From contig OY720350.1 of assembly GCA_963082975.1 (NCBI GenBank), positions 17,268,910 through 17,332,909 on the forward strand: a stretch of 64,000 bases of DNA, in the 5' to 3' direction. A program made the translations under genes and the position numbers. Shown here in pieces: positions 1-12,112 of the stretch. Each line of letters begins with the position of its first letter. Position 1 is the first letter of the stretch. The DNA is from Labia minor. Taxonomy: Eukaryota; Arthropoda; Insecta; Dermaptera; Spongiphoridae. The notes beneath the pieces were generated by a model, which made no database searches, was not told where the DNA came from, and saw nothing but the letters and a program-made list of their open reading frames with translations.

Positions 1-859
1 TAAATTAAACATTTTTAATTTTATTTTATTTATAATATATATGCAAGACCAGGCTGTGACGTCATGCATGGCTGGATGACGTCATATAATTTTAAATCAA
101 GAAAAAACTAATAAATATGATTTTTTCGAGGATAAAACCAATACAAAATGCATGATTCGTGGTGATATATAAAAAAATCCCCTTTGATGTGAAAATAACC
201 CTTTCCTTCCTATCGTCGATCGCTAATACTACCACTTCCGGTTTCCGGAATTGCACCAAAAGTTGATCAATTCATCCCACTGATGCATTAAGTAAATGTA
301 CCAAATTTCATCAAAATCGGTTGAGCCGTTCAGGCTGTACACATCTATACGGACGGACAGACGGACGGACAGACGGACGGACGGACGGACGGACAGACGG
401 ACAGACATCATGCTAAAAATACTTTTTTCTGTTTAGAAAATGCATGATTCGTGGAGATATGTAAAAATCTCCACATGTGAAATTTGGTGTGAAAACAATA
501 CCTCCCTTACTATCGTCGGTCGGTAAAAAATGTCAGATGAATTTGCGATGCTCTGAATTACCTTAATATAGTCAATTGGCAATACTACCAATTCCAGTTT
601 CCGGATATACACCAAAAGTTGATGAATTCGTGGAACTGATACTGATGCATTAGCTGAATATACCAAATTTTATCAAAATCCGTATAGCCGTTCACGCTAT
701 ACACGCCAATAAGGGCACACAATGGACGGGACAGACATACTAATAATACTTTTTTCTGTTAACGAAATGCATGATTCGTGGAGATATGTAAAAATCTGCA
801 CATGTGAAATTTGGTGTGAAAACAATACCTTTTCTTCCTATTGTCGCTCGGTAAAAAAA
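1..859 (-). mobile_element. HINE-A copy 1, trimeric, start cut by window edge
   Basis: Helentron-like non-autonomous repeat, family A. Strand is given so that the hairpin end is the 3' end. It carries paired TGACGTCA palindromes at 57-64 and 77-84 and a (GGAC/AGAC)n microsatellite at about 350-408. The approximately 85-bp module running from GCATGATTCGTGG to TCGGTCGGTAAAAA occurs three times (about 149-235, 440-530, 767-859), separated by related spacers containing CACCAAAAGTTGAT. Other copies have two modules, so this one has gained a unit. The hairpin end is outside the window or lost. No coding capacity is seen; the proline- and arginine-rich reading frames over the microsatellite are artefacts. 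Confidence 0.75.
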
Positions 860-1400
860 TTATTCTGAAATTTATTTGTATTTTATTTTTGTTTTATTGT
901 TTTTTATATATATATATATATATATATACATATATTGTAAATTTTCATTAGAATGATTAACTAGAAAAATTTCATTAAAAAAAAAAATTAATTAAATTTT
1001 CAATTTCCAGTTTACTTTGTTATTAATATGTAAATTAATTTTTAATGTGTTGAAGTTTTCGAGTGGATAAATGACAGAGGGGACGAATAAAAGACCTATT
1101 AGACAATAAGGCTTAGACTTGTTTAACAAGAGTTAGTAAGAGAGAAAGAGAGAGAGAGATAAAGAGAGAGAATGATGATGATGATGTTGATGTTGACATA
1201 ATGATGAGAATCCACGTCAGGGTAGTAGAGATTATGGTGACATTACCAAATGCTATTACATCAATCATCCTTTGAAGTCTTGATTAAAATCTTCAAATAA
1301 TTATCAGAAATAACTCGTCAAATTATGAAGTATTAAATAAAGTTTTGTTTAAAAATATTTTTTCTACCAAATAATTTATAAAATTATATCAAATTCAAGT
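860..1400. other. AT-rich interval, no gene seen
   Basis: Contains a (TA)n run at about 907-928 and a purine GAGA-rich stretch at about 1139-1170 followed by GAT repeats. No open frame or recognisable element. Confidence 0.6.
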
Positions 1401-2306
1401 AGAGGAGGTGGTTGTAATATGGAACTCCATTTTATTTTTCGTGAATTGAAGCTCATCTAAAAGTTGTGTTCTCTGGGTACAGTGTAAAATGTTTTTATTC
1501 ATTATTTTCCTATTGACATCCAGGTACAATATCACAACTAATATTACTTACACGACGTAGCGGCACTTTTTTTGAAAAAAGTGAAAAAACGGTTCAAGAT
1601 AAAAGTGTTGATAATATGGAACCTACTGTGTTGTTAAAATGGAACCCTAGTAAAAATCAGTCATAGACAGCAATTATTTGAAAAAAACATTTTTTATTCA
1701 AAAATTATTCCTTTTCATATATGTATGTAAAATTTAACCGTAATAAAATTATAAACAGAAATCACAAATGTAATAGTCTTTTTCTGCACCTGCGCATTCT
1801 GAATGGGCCCACATTTGACACATTAATGCTTTTCTTGGCATCTGAAAAATATGTGGAATAAAATTAAAATGAATAAATAGAGCTAAAAAAAATAATTAAA
1901 TGTTTGTCTAAAATACGGAACCTTGTCTGTATCATCAAACCCGCTTCCATATTAGCATCACGGCAAGGGTCCATATTATTAAAAAAAATGCACTTGCTAT
2001 GAACTGAATATAAATTTATATCAAATTATTTTCAGCAATATATTTAATAATTCGTTAATAAATTAAGGCACATTCATAAAATTAATAAATTATTAACAAT
2101 AGTAATAATTATAAATAGTTTTACTTACCTTAAAAAAGTTTTTTAAAATTGAAAACACAAAACATTTAAACTGAATGATAGTTATCAAAGATTTTGGTTC
2201 TAGAGAATCAATTCCACCTATTGTTAAAAAAGTGCAGCACGTTATAATGAACGAAACAAATGGGTTCCATATTAAATACAGGTTCCATAATACAACCACC
2301 TCCTCT
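1401..2306. mobile_element. Unclassified terminal-inverted-repeat element
   Basis: The ends are inverted repeats of about 26 bp matching at about 24 positions: 1401-1426 begins AGAGGAGGTGGTTGTA and 2281-2306 is its complement. The terminal motif TATGGAAC / GTTCCATA recurs several times inside the 906-bp element, for example near 1615-1650, 1915-1980 and 2265, as transposase-binding subterminal repeats do. No transposase frame survives. I see no convincing target-site duplication, so the superfamily is unknown. Confidence 0.6.
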
Positions 2307-2352
2307 AATAACAGATTCTATAAAAATGGAAAAAAAATAAAAAATATGTCGA

Positions 2353-2813
2353 TACGAAGGCAAGTCAATAAGTCCGTGACTGAATTTACAGTCTCTTAAA
2401 TGAAATGGCAACACTGCCCCTATCAGCTGACTTCTATCGAAATTTGAACCATCTGGGTCTTTTAGTTTTTTTTTTGACATTAATTAATAGGAGGCTAAAA
2501 GAAAATGGAAAAAAGTGATTTTCCATGAAAATCCATGAATGGGTATACTAATTGCTCCCTCATCCGCCCTATTCTCCGGATTTAGCCCCTGTGACTATTT
2601 CTTGTTCCTAAATCTGAAAAAATGGCTCGGTAGAAAGAGATTTGACTTCAACGAATAACAAATACCTATTTTGATAAATCTTATTTTGTGGAAGGGATAA
2701 AAAAATTAAAGAAACGTTGGACGAAGTGTATATAGCTCAAAAATAAAATATTTTTTTATCCAAAAACCTGAATTTCATTCAAAAAGTTACGAACTTATTG
2801 ACCTGTTCTAGTA
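2353..2813 (+). mobile_element. Internally deleted mariner (MITE-like), copy 1
   Basis: TA-flanked mariner relic of 461 bp. The left end contains CAAGTCAATAAGTCCGTGAC and the right end is the inverted counterpart. About 2480-2560 joins the transposase start region directly to the C-terminal segment that would encode the PYSPDLAP motif. The same junction is present in the copy at 11135-11622, so both descend from one already deleted, non-autonomous element. The frame is broken. Confidence 0.75.
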
Positions 2814-2860
2814 TCTAAAATTCAATATCTAAAATAATTTTAAATTAAATTATATACTTT

Positions 2861-2895
<35 letters not shown>

Positions 2896-4203
2896 AATAT
2901 ATAAGTATAAAAATGCCTTTTTTATGCTTATATATTGAAAATATTTGGATGCAGAATTTTAGAGAGTTATTTGTGTGAACACATGGCAATGTGTATAAAG
3001 GATAGCTTTCTAAAATTTATTGTTTAAAAAAAAAAAAAAACACACCCAAGGAAAAAAACCCAGAGATCCTTTTCGTTCCCCAGAGGGAGTAAAGGGTGGA
3101 CAATTTTGCCAAGTGGCATAGGAGGGGAGAATGACCATTTTTACATGTAGAGACATTTTTTGGTCATTCTTGGATGGAGAGCCAGGGAAGAGACTTCATC
3201 TGACGAAGTAAGAACAAAATACAAGGATCATCCACAGTGTGCGAGGAAGCTGCCTGCCCTGATATGACGACATGATACCTTAAGGAAAATATCCAAGAAT
3301 CATCTTACTTGAAGTCCCAGTGTTCCCGGAACAGTGATAATTAATTTGAATAACACAGCTAAGTAGTCGACTATTATCTATATAAATAATTGCAATTATT
3401 CGATGAACTCAATTCTATTAAATTTATACTCCTATTAATATTTACGGTACCATCAAATTTATTCAATGTCTAATTAATTTCTTATTATCAATTGTATCAA
3501 ATAATTTAGTCTATTCTTAGTAAATAAATAATTTTTAGTTGTAATTTCATAAAAAGCATTTTTCATATTGAACCTATTCAATTTTAATATTTCCCATATC
3601 AACCTACGCGGATTCAATAAACCATTTAATTATTCTAAATAAATTCCAGAGTGCTACCAATTAATTAAACCTTTTGTTAACCCAAATTTTCTTATAAAAT
3701 ACCAACCCCCTTATATTTTATATACGACAATATATATATATATGAGCAAATTATTAATAATTTAAAATTTTATTTTGAATAATTACACTAATTGGCTATT
3801 CATTAGATCTATTATTAAATTAAAATATAAATACTTATATTATATACTTTTATATACATATTTGAAGATTAAAACATAATATCCAGTTTATTATATAATG
3901 AATAAGATATAAAATGAATAAGAAAAAAATATTTTTCTAAATATAAATATCAGTTATTTATTAGATTAGATTTGTTGTATAAGTGTTCATTACGAACCAC
4001 AAATCGAACTACAACTCTTGAAATCCTTAAATTGATCTTCAAAAAGTTTTAATTAATTCCATCTATTTCTTTTTTTTTTCTTGTTTTCTTCTATCAACTT
4101 ATTTTTTATTTTCTAACTTTTTTTTTATTAAAAACAAAATACTTAACTTATTAAAATTTGGCCAGAAAAAAGAAACAAAAAACAAAAATAAATATTGTGA
4201 ATT
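2814..4203. other. AT-rich interval with a GC-richer islet
   Basis: Mostly AT filler with (TA)n at about 2866-2892. A compositionally distinct segment at about 3045-3350 is richer in G and C and contains no long open frame and no element ends that I recognise. It could be an old transposon fragment or single-copy host sequence. Confidence 0.4.
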
Positions 4204-4681
4204 ATTTTTATTACCACCGACGATAGTAAGGGAGGTATTGTTTTCACACCAAATTTCACATGTGGAGATTTTTACATATCTCCACGAATCATGCGTTTTC
4301 TAAACAGAAAGACAGCGAAACAGCGATCGACTATAGGAAGGAAAGGGTTATTTTCACACCAAAGGAGATTTTTTTATATATCACCACGAATCATGCACTT
4401 TGTATTGGTTTTATCCTCGAGAAAAATCATATTTATTAGTTTTTTCTTGATTTAAAATTATATGACGTCATCCAGCCATTCATGACGTCACAGCCTGGTC
4501 TTGCATATATATTATAAATAAAATAAAATTAAAAATGTTTATATTTATTATTTATGTATACATATCAGTTTTTTATTACATTAATAGATATATTAAAATT
4601 ATTTGAAATTGTTTCTGTAGCTGGAAATTAATTTATTTCAAACAGTCGGTCGGTTCGGACCTGGCCACAGGTCAACTTATT
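4204..4681 (+). mobile_element. HINE-A copy 2, internally deleted
   Basis: Starts TTTTTATTACCACCGACGATAG, a slightly damaged terminal box, and ends with the complementary box CGTCGGTCGGT-like sequence, the hairpin GACCTGGCCACAGGTC and CTTATT. The middle spacer and microsatellite are deleted: two modules lie back to back at about 4300. The paired TGACGTCA sites are at 4463-4470 and 4483-4490. Confidence 0.8.
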
Positions 4682-5198
4682 TTATTTGTTATTAAAAATA
4701 TAAATTAAGAGTATAAGTAATAATAATAATAATACAAGCATTAAGATTAATTGTAAATTTTCAATAATTATTTATTTAATTGAAAATTATTAGTTTTAAA
4801 ATTGTAATGTGATGTGTGATTTCTACAATACATTATATTAAGAATTTCAAAAAATTAATTGTAATCTATTGGGGTATATTTATTTCATTATTCCATCTAA
4901 ATTGATAATAAAAAAATATGTTCTTTTTAGTTAAAAAATTAATTTTATAGAAATTCAATCGCTATACATCAGTATTAAATTGCATTTCTTTTATGATGCA
5001 AAATTTTAACTAGAACTTAAAGATCATGTATTGGCTTAATTGAAAAACGATACGGGAGGGTCCTTGGTCAAACTCGGATAGATTTACACTCCTTATCCAA
5101 TGATGTATGTATAAAAAAAGATTTCTATACATGCCAATCACACCACCGTTGTTTAATATTCTATTGATTCTTTTAAAAGAAAGCAAAACACAAAAACA
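4682..5198. other. AT-rich interval, nothing recognised
   Basis: No open frame with coding character and no element ends seen. Confidence 0.5.
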
Positions 5199-5762
5199 AA
5201 TAAGTTGGAGTGTCTTAAATCGATCTCGCAAATTTGAATTGGATTAATTAACATATATTATATTTAAATTAAATTTAATTAATTATAAATTAAAATTAAT
5301 AAATAATATTTATTAAATCAGCGCATGTTTGGCTCTTTGTTGATGGCACCACGTCACGTGTTGGCGCGTGATTTACAGTGTTAAAAAATTAATTCCGGTA
5401 CTTTCTGCGATTCAATCAAGCTGAAATTCTATATATAGCAGTTTTATACAATTTTTCATCATATGAAAAATTATCAAACATATATCTTTATTTTAACGGT
5501 CACTTTAGAGGAAAAAAAATCAAAACGTGGTAGGTAACCCTCTTCCGGTTTAGTTACATTTCCCAAAAGTTGATAGAAAACTACGGATTTTGAATAATGC
5601 CCATGTACCAAATTTCATGATTCTAGCTCAAACCTTTTTTGCGTAATCTTGTCTAAATACATACACACATACATTTTTCTCAACAAAATGATTCAGGAAC
5701 CTTCAAAACGTATAAAAACATCAAAATCTCAATAAAGAAAATTTTTGTGAGATAGTAAAAAA
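5199..5762 (-). mobile_element. HINE-B copy 1
   Basis: Second Helentron-like family. Begins AATAAGTTGGAGTGTC, has a damaged hairpin, then ATCTCGCAA, and ends TGAGATAGTAAAAA. Internal landmarks shared by all HINE-B copies are TGGCACCACGTCACGTG (about 5345-5362), TATATATAGCAG, the segment reading CACTTTAGAGGAAAAAAAATC, and a short ACATACAC microsatellite at about 5659-5675. Confidence 0.8.
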
Positions 5763-6493
5763 CAAAAACTGTAATAATATTAAACAAATTTTCTTCTTTC
5801 TTTCTTTCATCATTTGGTATCATGTGGATTATGAATCGTTTAAGGGGAGAATGTTCACTGGGCACACTAACAAGAATCCATGTCGTTCGTTGATCAGGTT
5901 GGGCGTCTGTCTTCTGATCCGAGGGCCGTGAACACCACACAAGGTCGTTGCTTGGTTGGTAATCCCCACCGATCTCTTTCAGTTCATACATATCTCCATT
6001 TCCCCACTCATTCATGCCTTCCCATTAATAGACCGGATTAGAATCAGAATTTTTATTACTTACCTTCAATTACATTCTTAACTGTCAAACACAAAGATTA
6101 CCTATAAATTCAATAAAATCAATTAATATTAAAAAAAAAATATCAAAATACCATTCCGCCTTCTTCGAAATAAATGGACGATGATGATGATGATATGCAT
6201 AACAAAACAGTGATCTAACCTTGTTTCTATTTATAACCATTGACGAAAGGGTCATATTCTAATTTGGCTGTAAGGTCAGGAGGCATTAGACAGTCAGCCA
6301 ACTTGAAACCACAATCAGGTAGTTAATTTCTTCCTTAAAAGGTCCATGAATGATCTCACTGATGAGAGTGAAAGGAAATGGACTCCTCTCTCTCCTTCTT
6401 CCGGCACGGATGGTATTCAACCAAACATGCCACTGACAATGATCTCCAATGGCCTAAAAGCTATGGTGTCATTACATTTCATATATCGATCAC
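5763..6493. other. Unassigned interval with an uninterrupted - strand frame
   Basis: The - strand of 5803-6015 reads open from a methionine (MNEWGNGDMYELKEIGGDYQ start) and is richer in G and C than its surroundings. I recognise no domain and there is no repeated copy in the window. It may be a host exon or an old element. The rest holds GAT repeats near 6180 and AT filler. Confidence 0.25.
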
Positions 6494-6769
6494 TAGAGTG
6501 ACCAAACGTCCCGTTTTTAGGTGCTCTGTCCCGGCGTCCCCAAAAATAACTTCTGGGCAGCCTAATGTCCCGTTTTTTCAATATTTAGGAGATTTCTTAC
6601 TTTTTCTCAAAATTTTTTCAATTTGGTTCTAAAATAAAAAAAGGTCAAACGTTTTCTGGACTAAGCTCTTGAACATTTCGTACTTATTTTCAAAGAATTT
6701 TCAATTTTGTTCTAAAAAAATAAAAAAACGTTTGTGCCGGTTTGGTGTTTTCGAAATATGGTCACCCTA
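6494..6769. mobile_element. hAT-type MITE (TAGAGTGACCA ends), copy 1
   Basis: 276-bp element starting TAGAGTGACCAAACGTCCCG and ending CGAAATATGGTCACCCTA. The flanks TCGATCAC (6486-6493) and TCAATCAC (6770-6777) are an 8-bp target-site duplication with one mismatch, which supports the hAT superfamily. Related sequence is at 18655-18769 and 56186-56461. Confidence 0.75.
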
Positions 6770-8146
6770 TCAATCACCCATCCATTCATCCTTTTATTTA
6801 TTTATTATTTTTAAAAAAAAAATACTATTTATGTATTTTTATGTATTTTTGAAAATCTAATTATTTTATTTAGAAAAATATATAATAAGAAACAGAAATA
6901 AAAAATTATTCAAAGATTTGAATTAAGTATAATACTTATCAAAATGTTAAAAATAAAAACTGTGTAGAAAGTGAATTTTATTTAATCTAGTTAAGAATAA
7001 ATTATGATCGTGGGAAACGTTTGTCTTCCATTTGCGTGTATTCGATTTTTATCTGTTATTGTCGCGTTTGGTTCGTTGTTTGGTTGTCAATTTCAAAGAA
7101 AGTGAAAATATTTGTCTCTTAAATCCTCTCCCCCTCCCCCCTCCTTCTCTTCTTCTTCTCCTCCACCTCCTAATTTTTCAGCCTATCCATTTATCCATTC
7201 GTCACGTTATTAAATTTATTTCTTATCTTCTATAAATCCATATTTATTTGATACGTGATAAAAATCCATCCATCTCTTTTACAATATTACCTTTCTTCGA
7301 AATAAATTATCATCTCCAATGATTATAAAACTATAATCCTATCTATAATTTTATCCTTGAAAGAAGAAAGAATGTAAGTTTTGGGAAAACTTTCTTCTTA
7401 CCATTCGTATTATCCAGCGATTCTTCTTAGATGAAACAATTTTTTAATCTTATACCGGTTTGATTACACGTGCACTGGGTAGAAGGTGTATAGCGCTATA
7501 AAGTTAACTTTCTCATGAATATACTGTTTTATGCTTTGGTAAATTAAATACTCCATCTTCATCCACTTGAATTTGACACATAAATCCATCACAAGCGGAA
7601 CAACGATGACTGAATAAAATGGGATCCTATTACAGAATGGAAGAGAAATGAACAACTTAAAATTTAAAAGCTTCTCCTATTTATTTTTATATATACTTAA
7701 ATATATATATATATATAATCATATTAAACCATTGAAATAATTTATTATTACTTTTTTTATATTTTACTCAATATTTAATTCCGGATACTTGAACGCATAT
7801 ATTTTCTCTTCTGAAACAGCGAATCATAATTCTTTACTCTTTAATCAAATTCAAACCTCGATTCCATTTTATCTTCTAATTCCTTCATTTACCCTATTAT
7901 TTTGCTCTGCACCTCTTTCTGAAGGGCAGACGGAGAGAGACTTGAAGGAATTTTGTTTTTAATTTGTAAATTTAAGTGAAAATATTGGTCCCATTTATAC
8001 TGTAATTTCTATTTTATCTTTAATTCATAATTTTATTTTTTATTTAAAGATCATCGAGATTGAAAAGTAGTAGGGGATGATATCCTTCATATTAAAATGA
8101 TTTTTGTCTATTATATATATATATATATATGTCGTAAAGAAATAGA
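6770..8146. other. AT-rich interval, no gene seen
   Basis: Contains a C/T-rich tract at about 7125-7172 and (TA) runs at about 7700 and 8115-8130. The short frames here have no recognisable product. Confidence 0.5.
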
Positions 8147-8596
8147 AATTTTAGGAAAATAGCATTTGCATGGACAAAAGCCATTTGGGTAAATCTTTGT
8201 TGGACAAATAGCTTTAACTATACAGTAGCCAATTACGAAATTATTCAAAATTTTTTTTATTCTTTATTGTATATTTATCTAAATTCATCTGGCCATAAAT
8301 TCAGTTGTTAATTTGTAAATAATTTTTTCAGCCTACTATTCACTATGAATAACATCCACAACTGTAAAAAAAACCCATGGAATTCTGACAAAATAGAAAA
8401 AATTATAACACTTTTAAAACTGTGTAAAACAAAAATGACTCAAGAGATGTCTTCAGTCGATAAATACTATTCATTTAAATTTGGTCTTTTAGAAATTGCT
8501 GGCAAAACAAAAATGTCCGACATTTTTTGAGAGTCAAAGTGAAATGATATAATAGTTGAAGCTATTTGGCTAGGCAAATGCTATTTTCCTAAAATT
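8147..8596 (+). mobile_element. TIR element carrying a small possible Ginger/KRBA2-like frame
   Basis: Perfect 23-bp inverted repeats at 8147-8169 and 8574-8596 (containing TTAGGAAAATAGCATTTGC) are followed on the inner side by a second inverted pair, CAAATAGCTT(T/C)AACTAT, at about 8204 and 8553. Inside, 8345-8530 encodes 61 residues. Its segment around SSVDKYYSFKFGLLEIAG resembles the N-terminal region of KRAB-A domain-containing-2-like proteins, which derive from Ginger-type integrases. That likeness is from memory and weak. No transposase core is present and exact termini are uncertain. Confidence 0.5.
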
Positions 8597-9327
8597 GCCA
8601 TCCTCTATGGTTTCAATGGTTTATTGCTCAAATGTATTTAAAAATTGTCTTGCAACATTTCAATCAAGGTTAACACCTACCTCTAATCATTTACCTTATT
8701 TTGTTTTATTATATTTACATTAAATTATAGTTTAACTTTCACAAATATTATATAAAATAACATTGATATCCAATATTTATACCTATATTAAAAAAATGAA
8801 ATGAAATTGGGTTGGATGGGACATCTATCATGAAGTAAGGACAAAAGATGGACAGAATATGTTCTTGCATAATATGCAAGGATCTTGGGGGGGGGGGGGG
8901 GAATTTAGAAAATTGTGCAGAAAATTGGAAAATTTCAGAAAAGTTAATTACAACTATTTGAATTTCCCTCTTGTGACGTCATAATAATTGTTAATCAGAT
9001 AATGCCTTAATTTTAAAAAAAACATTGATTTTATTTTTGTGGTTTATTTGTTTATCGTTTATTTTTCATAATCAATTTTAGTTGACGTTTTTAAATATCA
9101 TTTTTTTTTTGTGACAAGCGGTTTACATGGTTATACAAAAAACTAAGTGATGTAAAATAATATATATATTTATATTATCCATAGTTAAGACAGGTCAGTC
9201 TGTTACGTCCCCTATTAAATTAAATAAAATTGTAAAATAAATAGAATTTATGAAATGAACCTCAATAAAGGCTATATGGAAAATAAATAATAGTTTAACT
9301 TTAGGGTTGATTATATTATAATAAATG
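8597..9327. other. AT-rich interval with a poly-G tract
   Basis: A run of G of about 17 nt starts near 8886. Otherwise no feature recognised. Confidence 0.5.
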
Positions 9328-9769
9328 GCGTGAGGCATGGTCTATGACCCTGGGAGACGATAGTAGATTTAGTATATTTGAGAAAAGGATTCCTCGCAGC
9401 ATTTATGGGTCAAAGAAAGATAGTCACTGGGGAATGAAGGAGACTACATAACGATGAATTACATGACCTCTATGCATCTCCAGACATAGTCAGGGTTATG
9501 AAATTGAGAAGGCTGCGATGGAGAGGGCACGTGGCTAGAATGGGAGAGAAAAGAATGTCAAAAAATATATTGGTGGGGAGACCGATTAGAAGACTAAGGA
9601 CCCGCTGAGTGGATAATGTAGGAAGGAATGTGAGAGAGATAGGAGAGGGTAGGAGTTGGATGGTTGTGAACAGGACTGGGAAACTTGGAGAAATGTGGTT
9701 GCTGCGGCCAAGAACTTTCGAGTTCCGTAGAGTCACAGAGATAGATAGATAGATATATTAGAAATGAAA
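9328..9769 (+). pseudogene. LINE 3' end: C-terminus of a non-LTR retrotransposon polyprotein, TAGA-repeat tail
   Basis: The + strand of about 9328-9742 translates, with breaks, to the C-terminal tail typical of endonuclease-reverse-transcriptase LINEs: a KLRRLRWRGHVARMGEKR-like block at about 9505-9560, then ILVGRPIRR and LLRPRTFEFRR near the end. An in-frame TGA lies in the segment at about 9606. It is followed directly by AGATAGATAGATAG, a tandem 3' tail. The related copies at 62985-63308 and 57872-58115 end at the same point with the same tail, so all three are 5'-truncated insertions of one family. The reverse transcriptase core is absent. Confidence 0.75.
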
Positions 9770-11134
9770 AAAACATTAAAAATTATGGCGAAAGAAAAAA
9801 AAACAAATTAAAACAAATTTCTTTTTCACTCCGTTGTCAGATAAAATTTCATTCTAGAATCATGTATTCTTTTACATTAAATATAAATCAAATTTTAAGT
9901 AATTATTTATATTTAATTAATATTTAATTATTATTTTGACCTATTTCATAATAATTCAACATAATAAATAAATAACAATATTATACTCTTTGGTCTTTCG
10001 GATTATTATCATTATATGATAAATTTTTGAAAAATACTATAATAGATCACTCCTCCAATAATTGTACTTTAAGAATCAAACAATTTCTTCCTTTTACACG
10101 TCATTGTTAATAGAATTTAAATCATTATTTTGAGAGAGATGAGAACACTAACTCTTATATGCTTCCCCTATTTATGATTAATTGTATTTCAAAAATTAAA
10201 CATATTTTTAGAAATGAAAATATGCCACATTTTAGAGCTCTCCTGCTATTGAACAGTAGTTCATTATATACCATTAATATATACCATTATACATACCATT
10301 ATATATACCATTTAATATAATTCATTAATTCATATAACTACTTTATAAAAAAATTATTTTTAAAAGATAAGGGGAAGTTTAGCAAATTTTCTGCTTTCTA
10401 ACTCTTATTTTATTTTTCAATTAAATACCCATTTTTACATTAAAATAATTTCAGTGTAAGTAAATAAGGAAATTTATTTAATCTATTTTCATATATCAGT
10501 AAATATATTCGTAGTTTCACTTTTTATTTGTATTTTTAATTAAAAAATTATATGAAATTAATCCTGTTAAATAGGAAAACAAATAAATAGTTGAAACGGG
10601 ATTAGCTTTTCTTGTTGTCAATTATCTTAAGCTGTAAATAATTGTTTAACAGTCTTCACATATTTATTTCTTTTTCTTTTGTTTTCTTTTGAAGTTTGTC
10701 CGCTAAATGAATTCATCATGACGACAATGTGCAAAAGAGATATAGAGCAATGTGACATGTGACTAAACAAGTTTTTTTTTTGTTTGATCTTAATGATTTC
10801 GTCCTGAACACTTGACTTGAAAATTGATGTTTCTATCAAAAGTAGTTTTATTTTATAATTTATGTTGTAATTTAATTATTTAAATTTTTATAAAAATTTT
10901 AAATAAATATGTTTCACGAAAATAAAATAAATATATTTATTATATCTTAATATTTTTTTATCTTTTAACAAATAAATAAAAGTTTTTTATGATAAAAAAT
11001 AAAATCAATTAATATATATTAATTTTGTTCAAATTTTATATTAATATAAAATATGAAAATAATGTACATAAATACCTTCTCACCTGGGACTTTTAAACAG
11101 GTATTTAATTTATAAATTAATATTATAATGTTCA
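9770..11134. other. AT-rich interval, no gene seen
   Basis: Short tandem ATACCATTA-type repeats occur at about 10265-10312. No coding signal or element ends recognised. Confidence 0.5.
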
Positions 11135-11622
11135 TACGAGGGTAGGTCAATAAGTTCGTGACTTTTTGAATTTCCTGTCTCTTAAATAAAATGGCAACTA
11201 TCAGCTGACTTCTGTCGAAATTTGAATCGGCTGGGTCTTTTAATTTTTGTTTGACATTCATTAATAGCAGACCACCTGGTGATTTGAGAAGAAAATGGAA
11301 AAAAATGATTTTCCATGAAAATCCATGAATTGGAATACGATTTGCTCCCTCATCCGTCCTATTCTCCGGATTTAGCCCCGTGTGACTATTTCTTGTTTAC
11401 AAACCTGAATAACTGTCTCGGTGGAAAGAGTTTTGACTCTAACGATGAATTCATCTCACAAATAAATATCAATTTTGATGTCCTCGACAAATCTTATTTT
11501 TGGAAGAGATAAAATATTGGAGAAATACTGCAAAGGAGACTACGTTGAAAATTAATTAATTATTTATCCAAAAAACTGTATTTCATTCAAAAAGTCACGG
11601 AATTAATGACATGCCCCCGTTT
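11135..11622 (+). mobile_element. Internally deleted mariner (MITE-like), copy 2
   Basis: Begins TACGAGGGTAGGTCAATAAG and ends with a decayed inverted copy before 11622. The frame at 11315-11512 (65 aa) contains HPSYSPDLAPCDYFLF, the mariner YSPDLAP region with the third catalytic Asp, fused to what was the N-terminal start region through the same deletion junction as the copy at 2353-2813. The first two catalytic Asp and the HTH are missing, so it is non-autonomous. Confidence 0.8.
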
Positions 11623-12104
11623 AATATATATATTATCTCTCTCCATTTGCGAAAAATAACAAAAAAAATAAAATAAATTAATTACACAATTATTTATAAA
11701 TTTTAATAAAAATCCCTTTAATAATTTGATTTTGTTATTTTTAATTAAAAATTATATGAAAATAATTAATATTAATGTACTACGTTTCGACTGTTTATTC
11801 TGCAGTCGTTATCTTGCTCCGACTCAAGTCAAAATCAAAGTTCTGAAGAGGGTTCTGATACCGAATCGAATCGTCGACACAAAAAGGAGTTTCAAATGGG
11901 AGGAGGATGATATTGATTGAAATGTAGATGATTTTATACGCATATATTATAATATTTAATTTTAATAATTTCTCATTATGTATTTCTTTATCAATTTACA
12001 TTTTAAATTTTAATACATGTAGTACAGTATTTTGGTATTTGCGGATAAATTTAGTATTTAAATGGCATTAACATTATAATTATTTATAGAAATAATATTT
12101 ATAT
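11623..12104. other. AT-rich interval, nothing recognised
   Basis: A 64-codon frame at 11726-11920 contains a short basic, acidic-ended segment with no recognisable family. Confidence 0.4.
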
Positions 12105-12112
12105 AGTAGGTA

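Noticed and set aside
229-411. 60-residue - strand frame rich in SVRLSVRPSVR
   Set aside because: It is a translation of the (GGAC/AGAC)n microsatellite in HINE-A; the same kind of frame appears in other copies and is not a gene.
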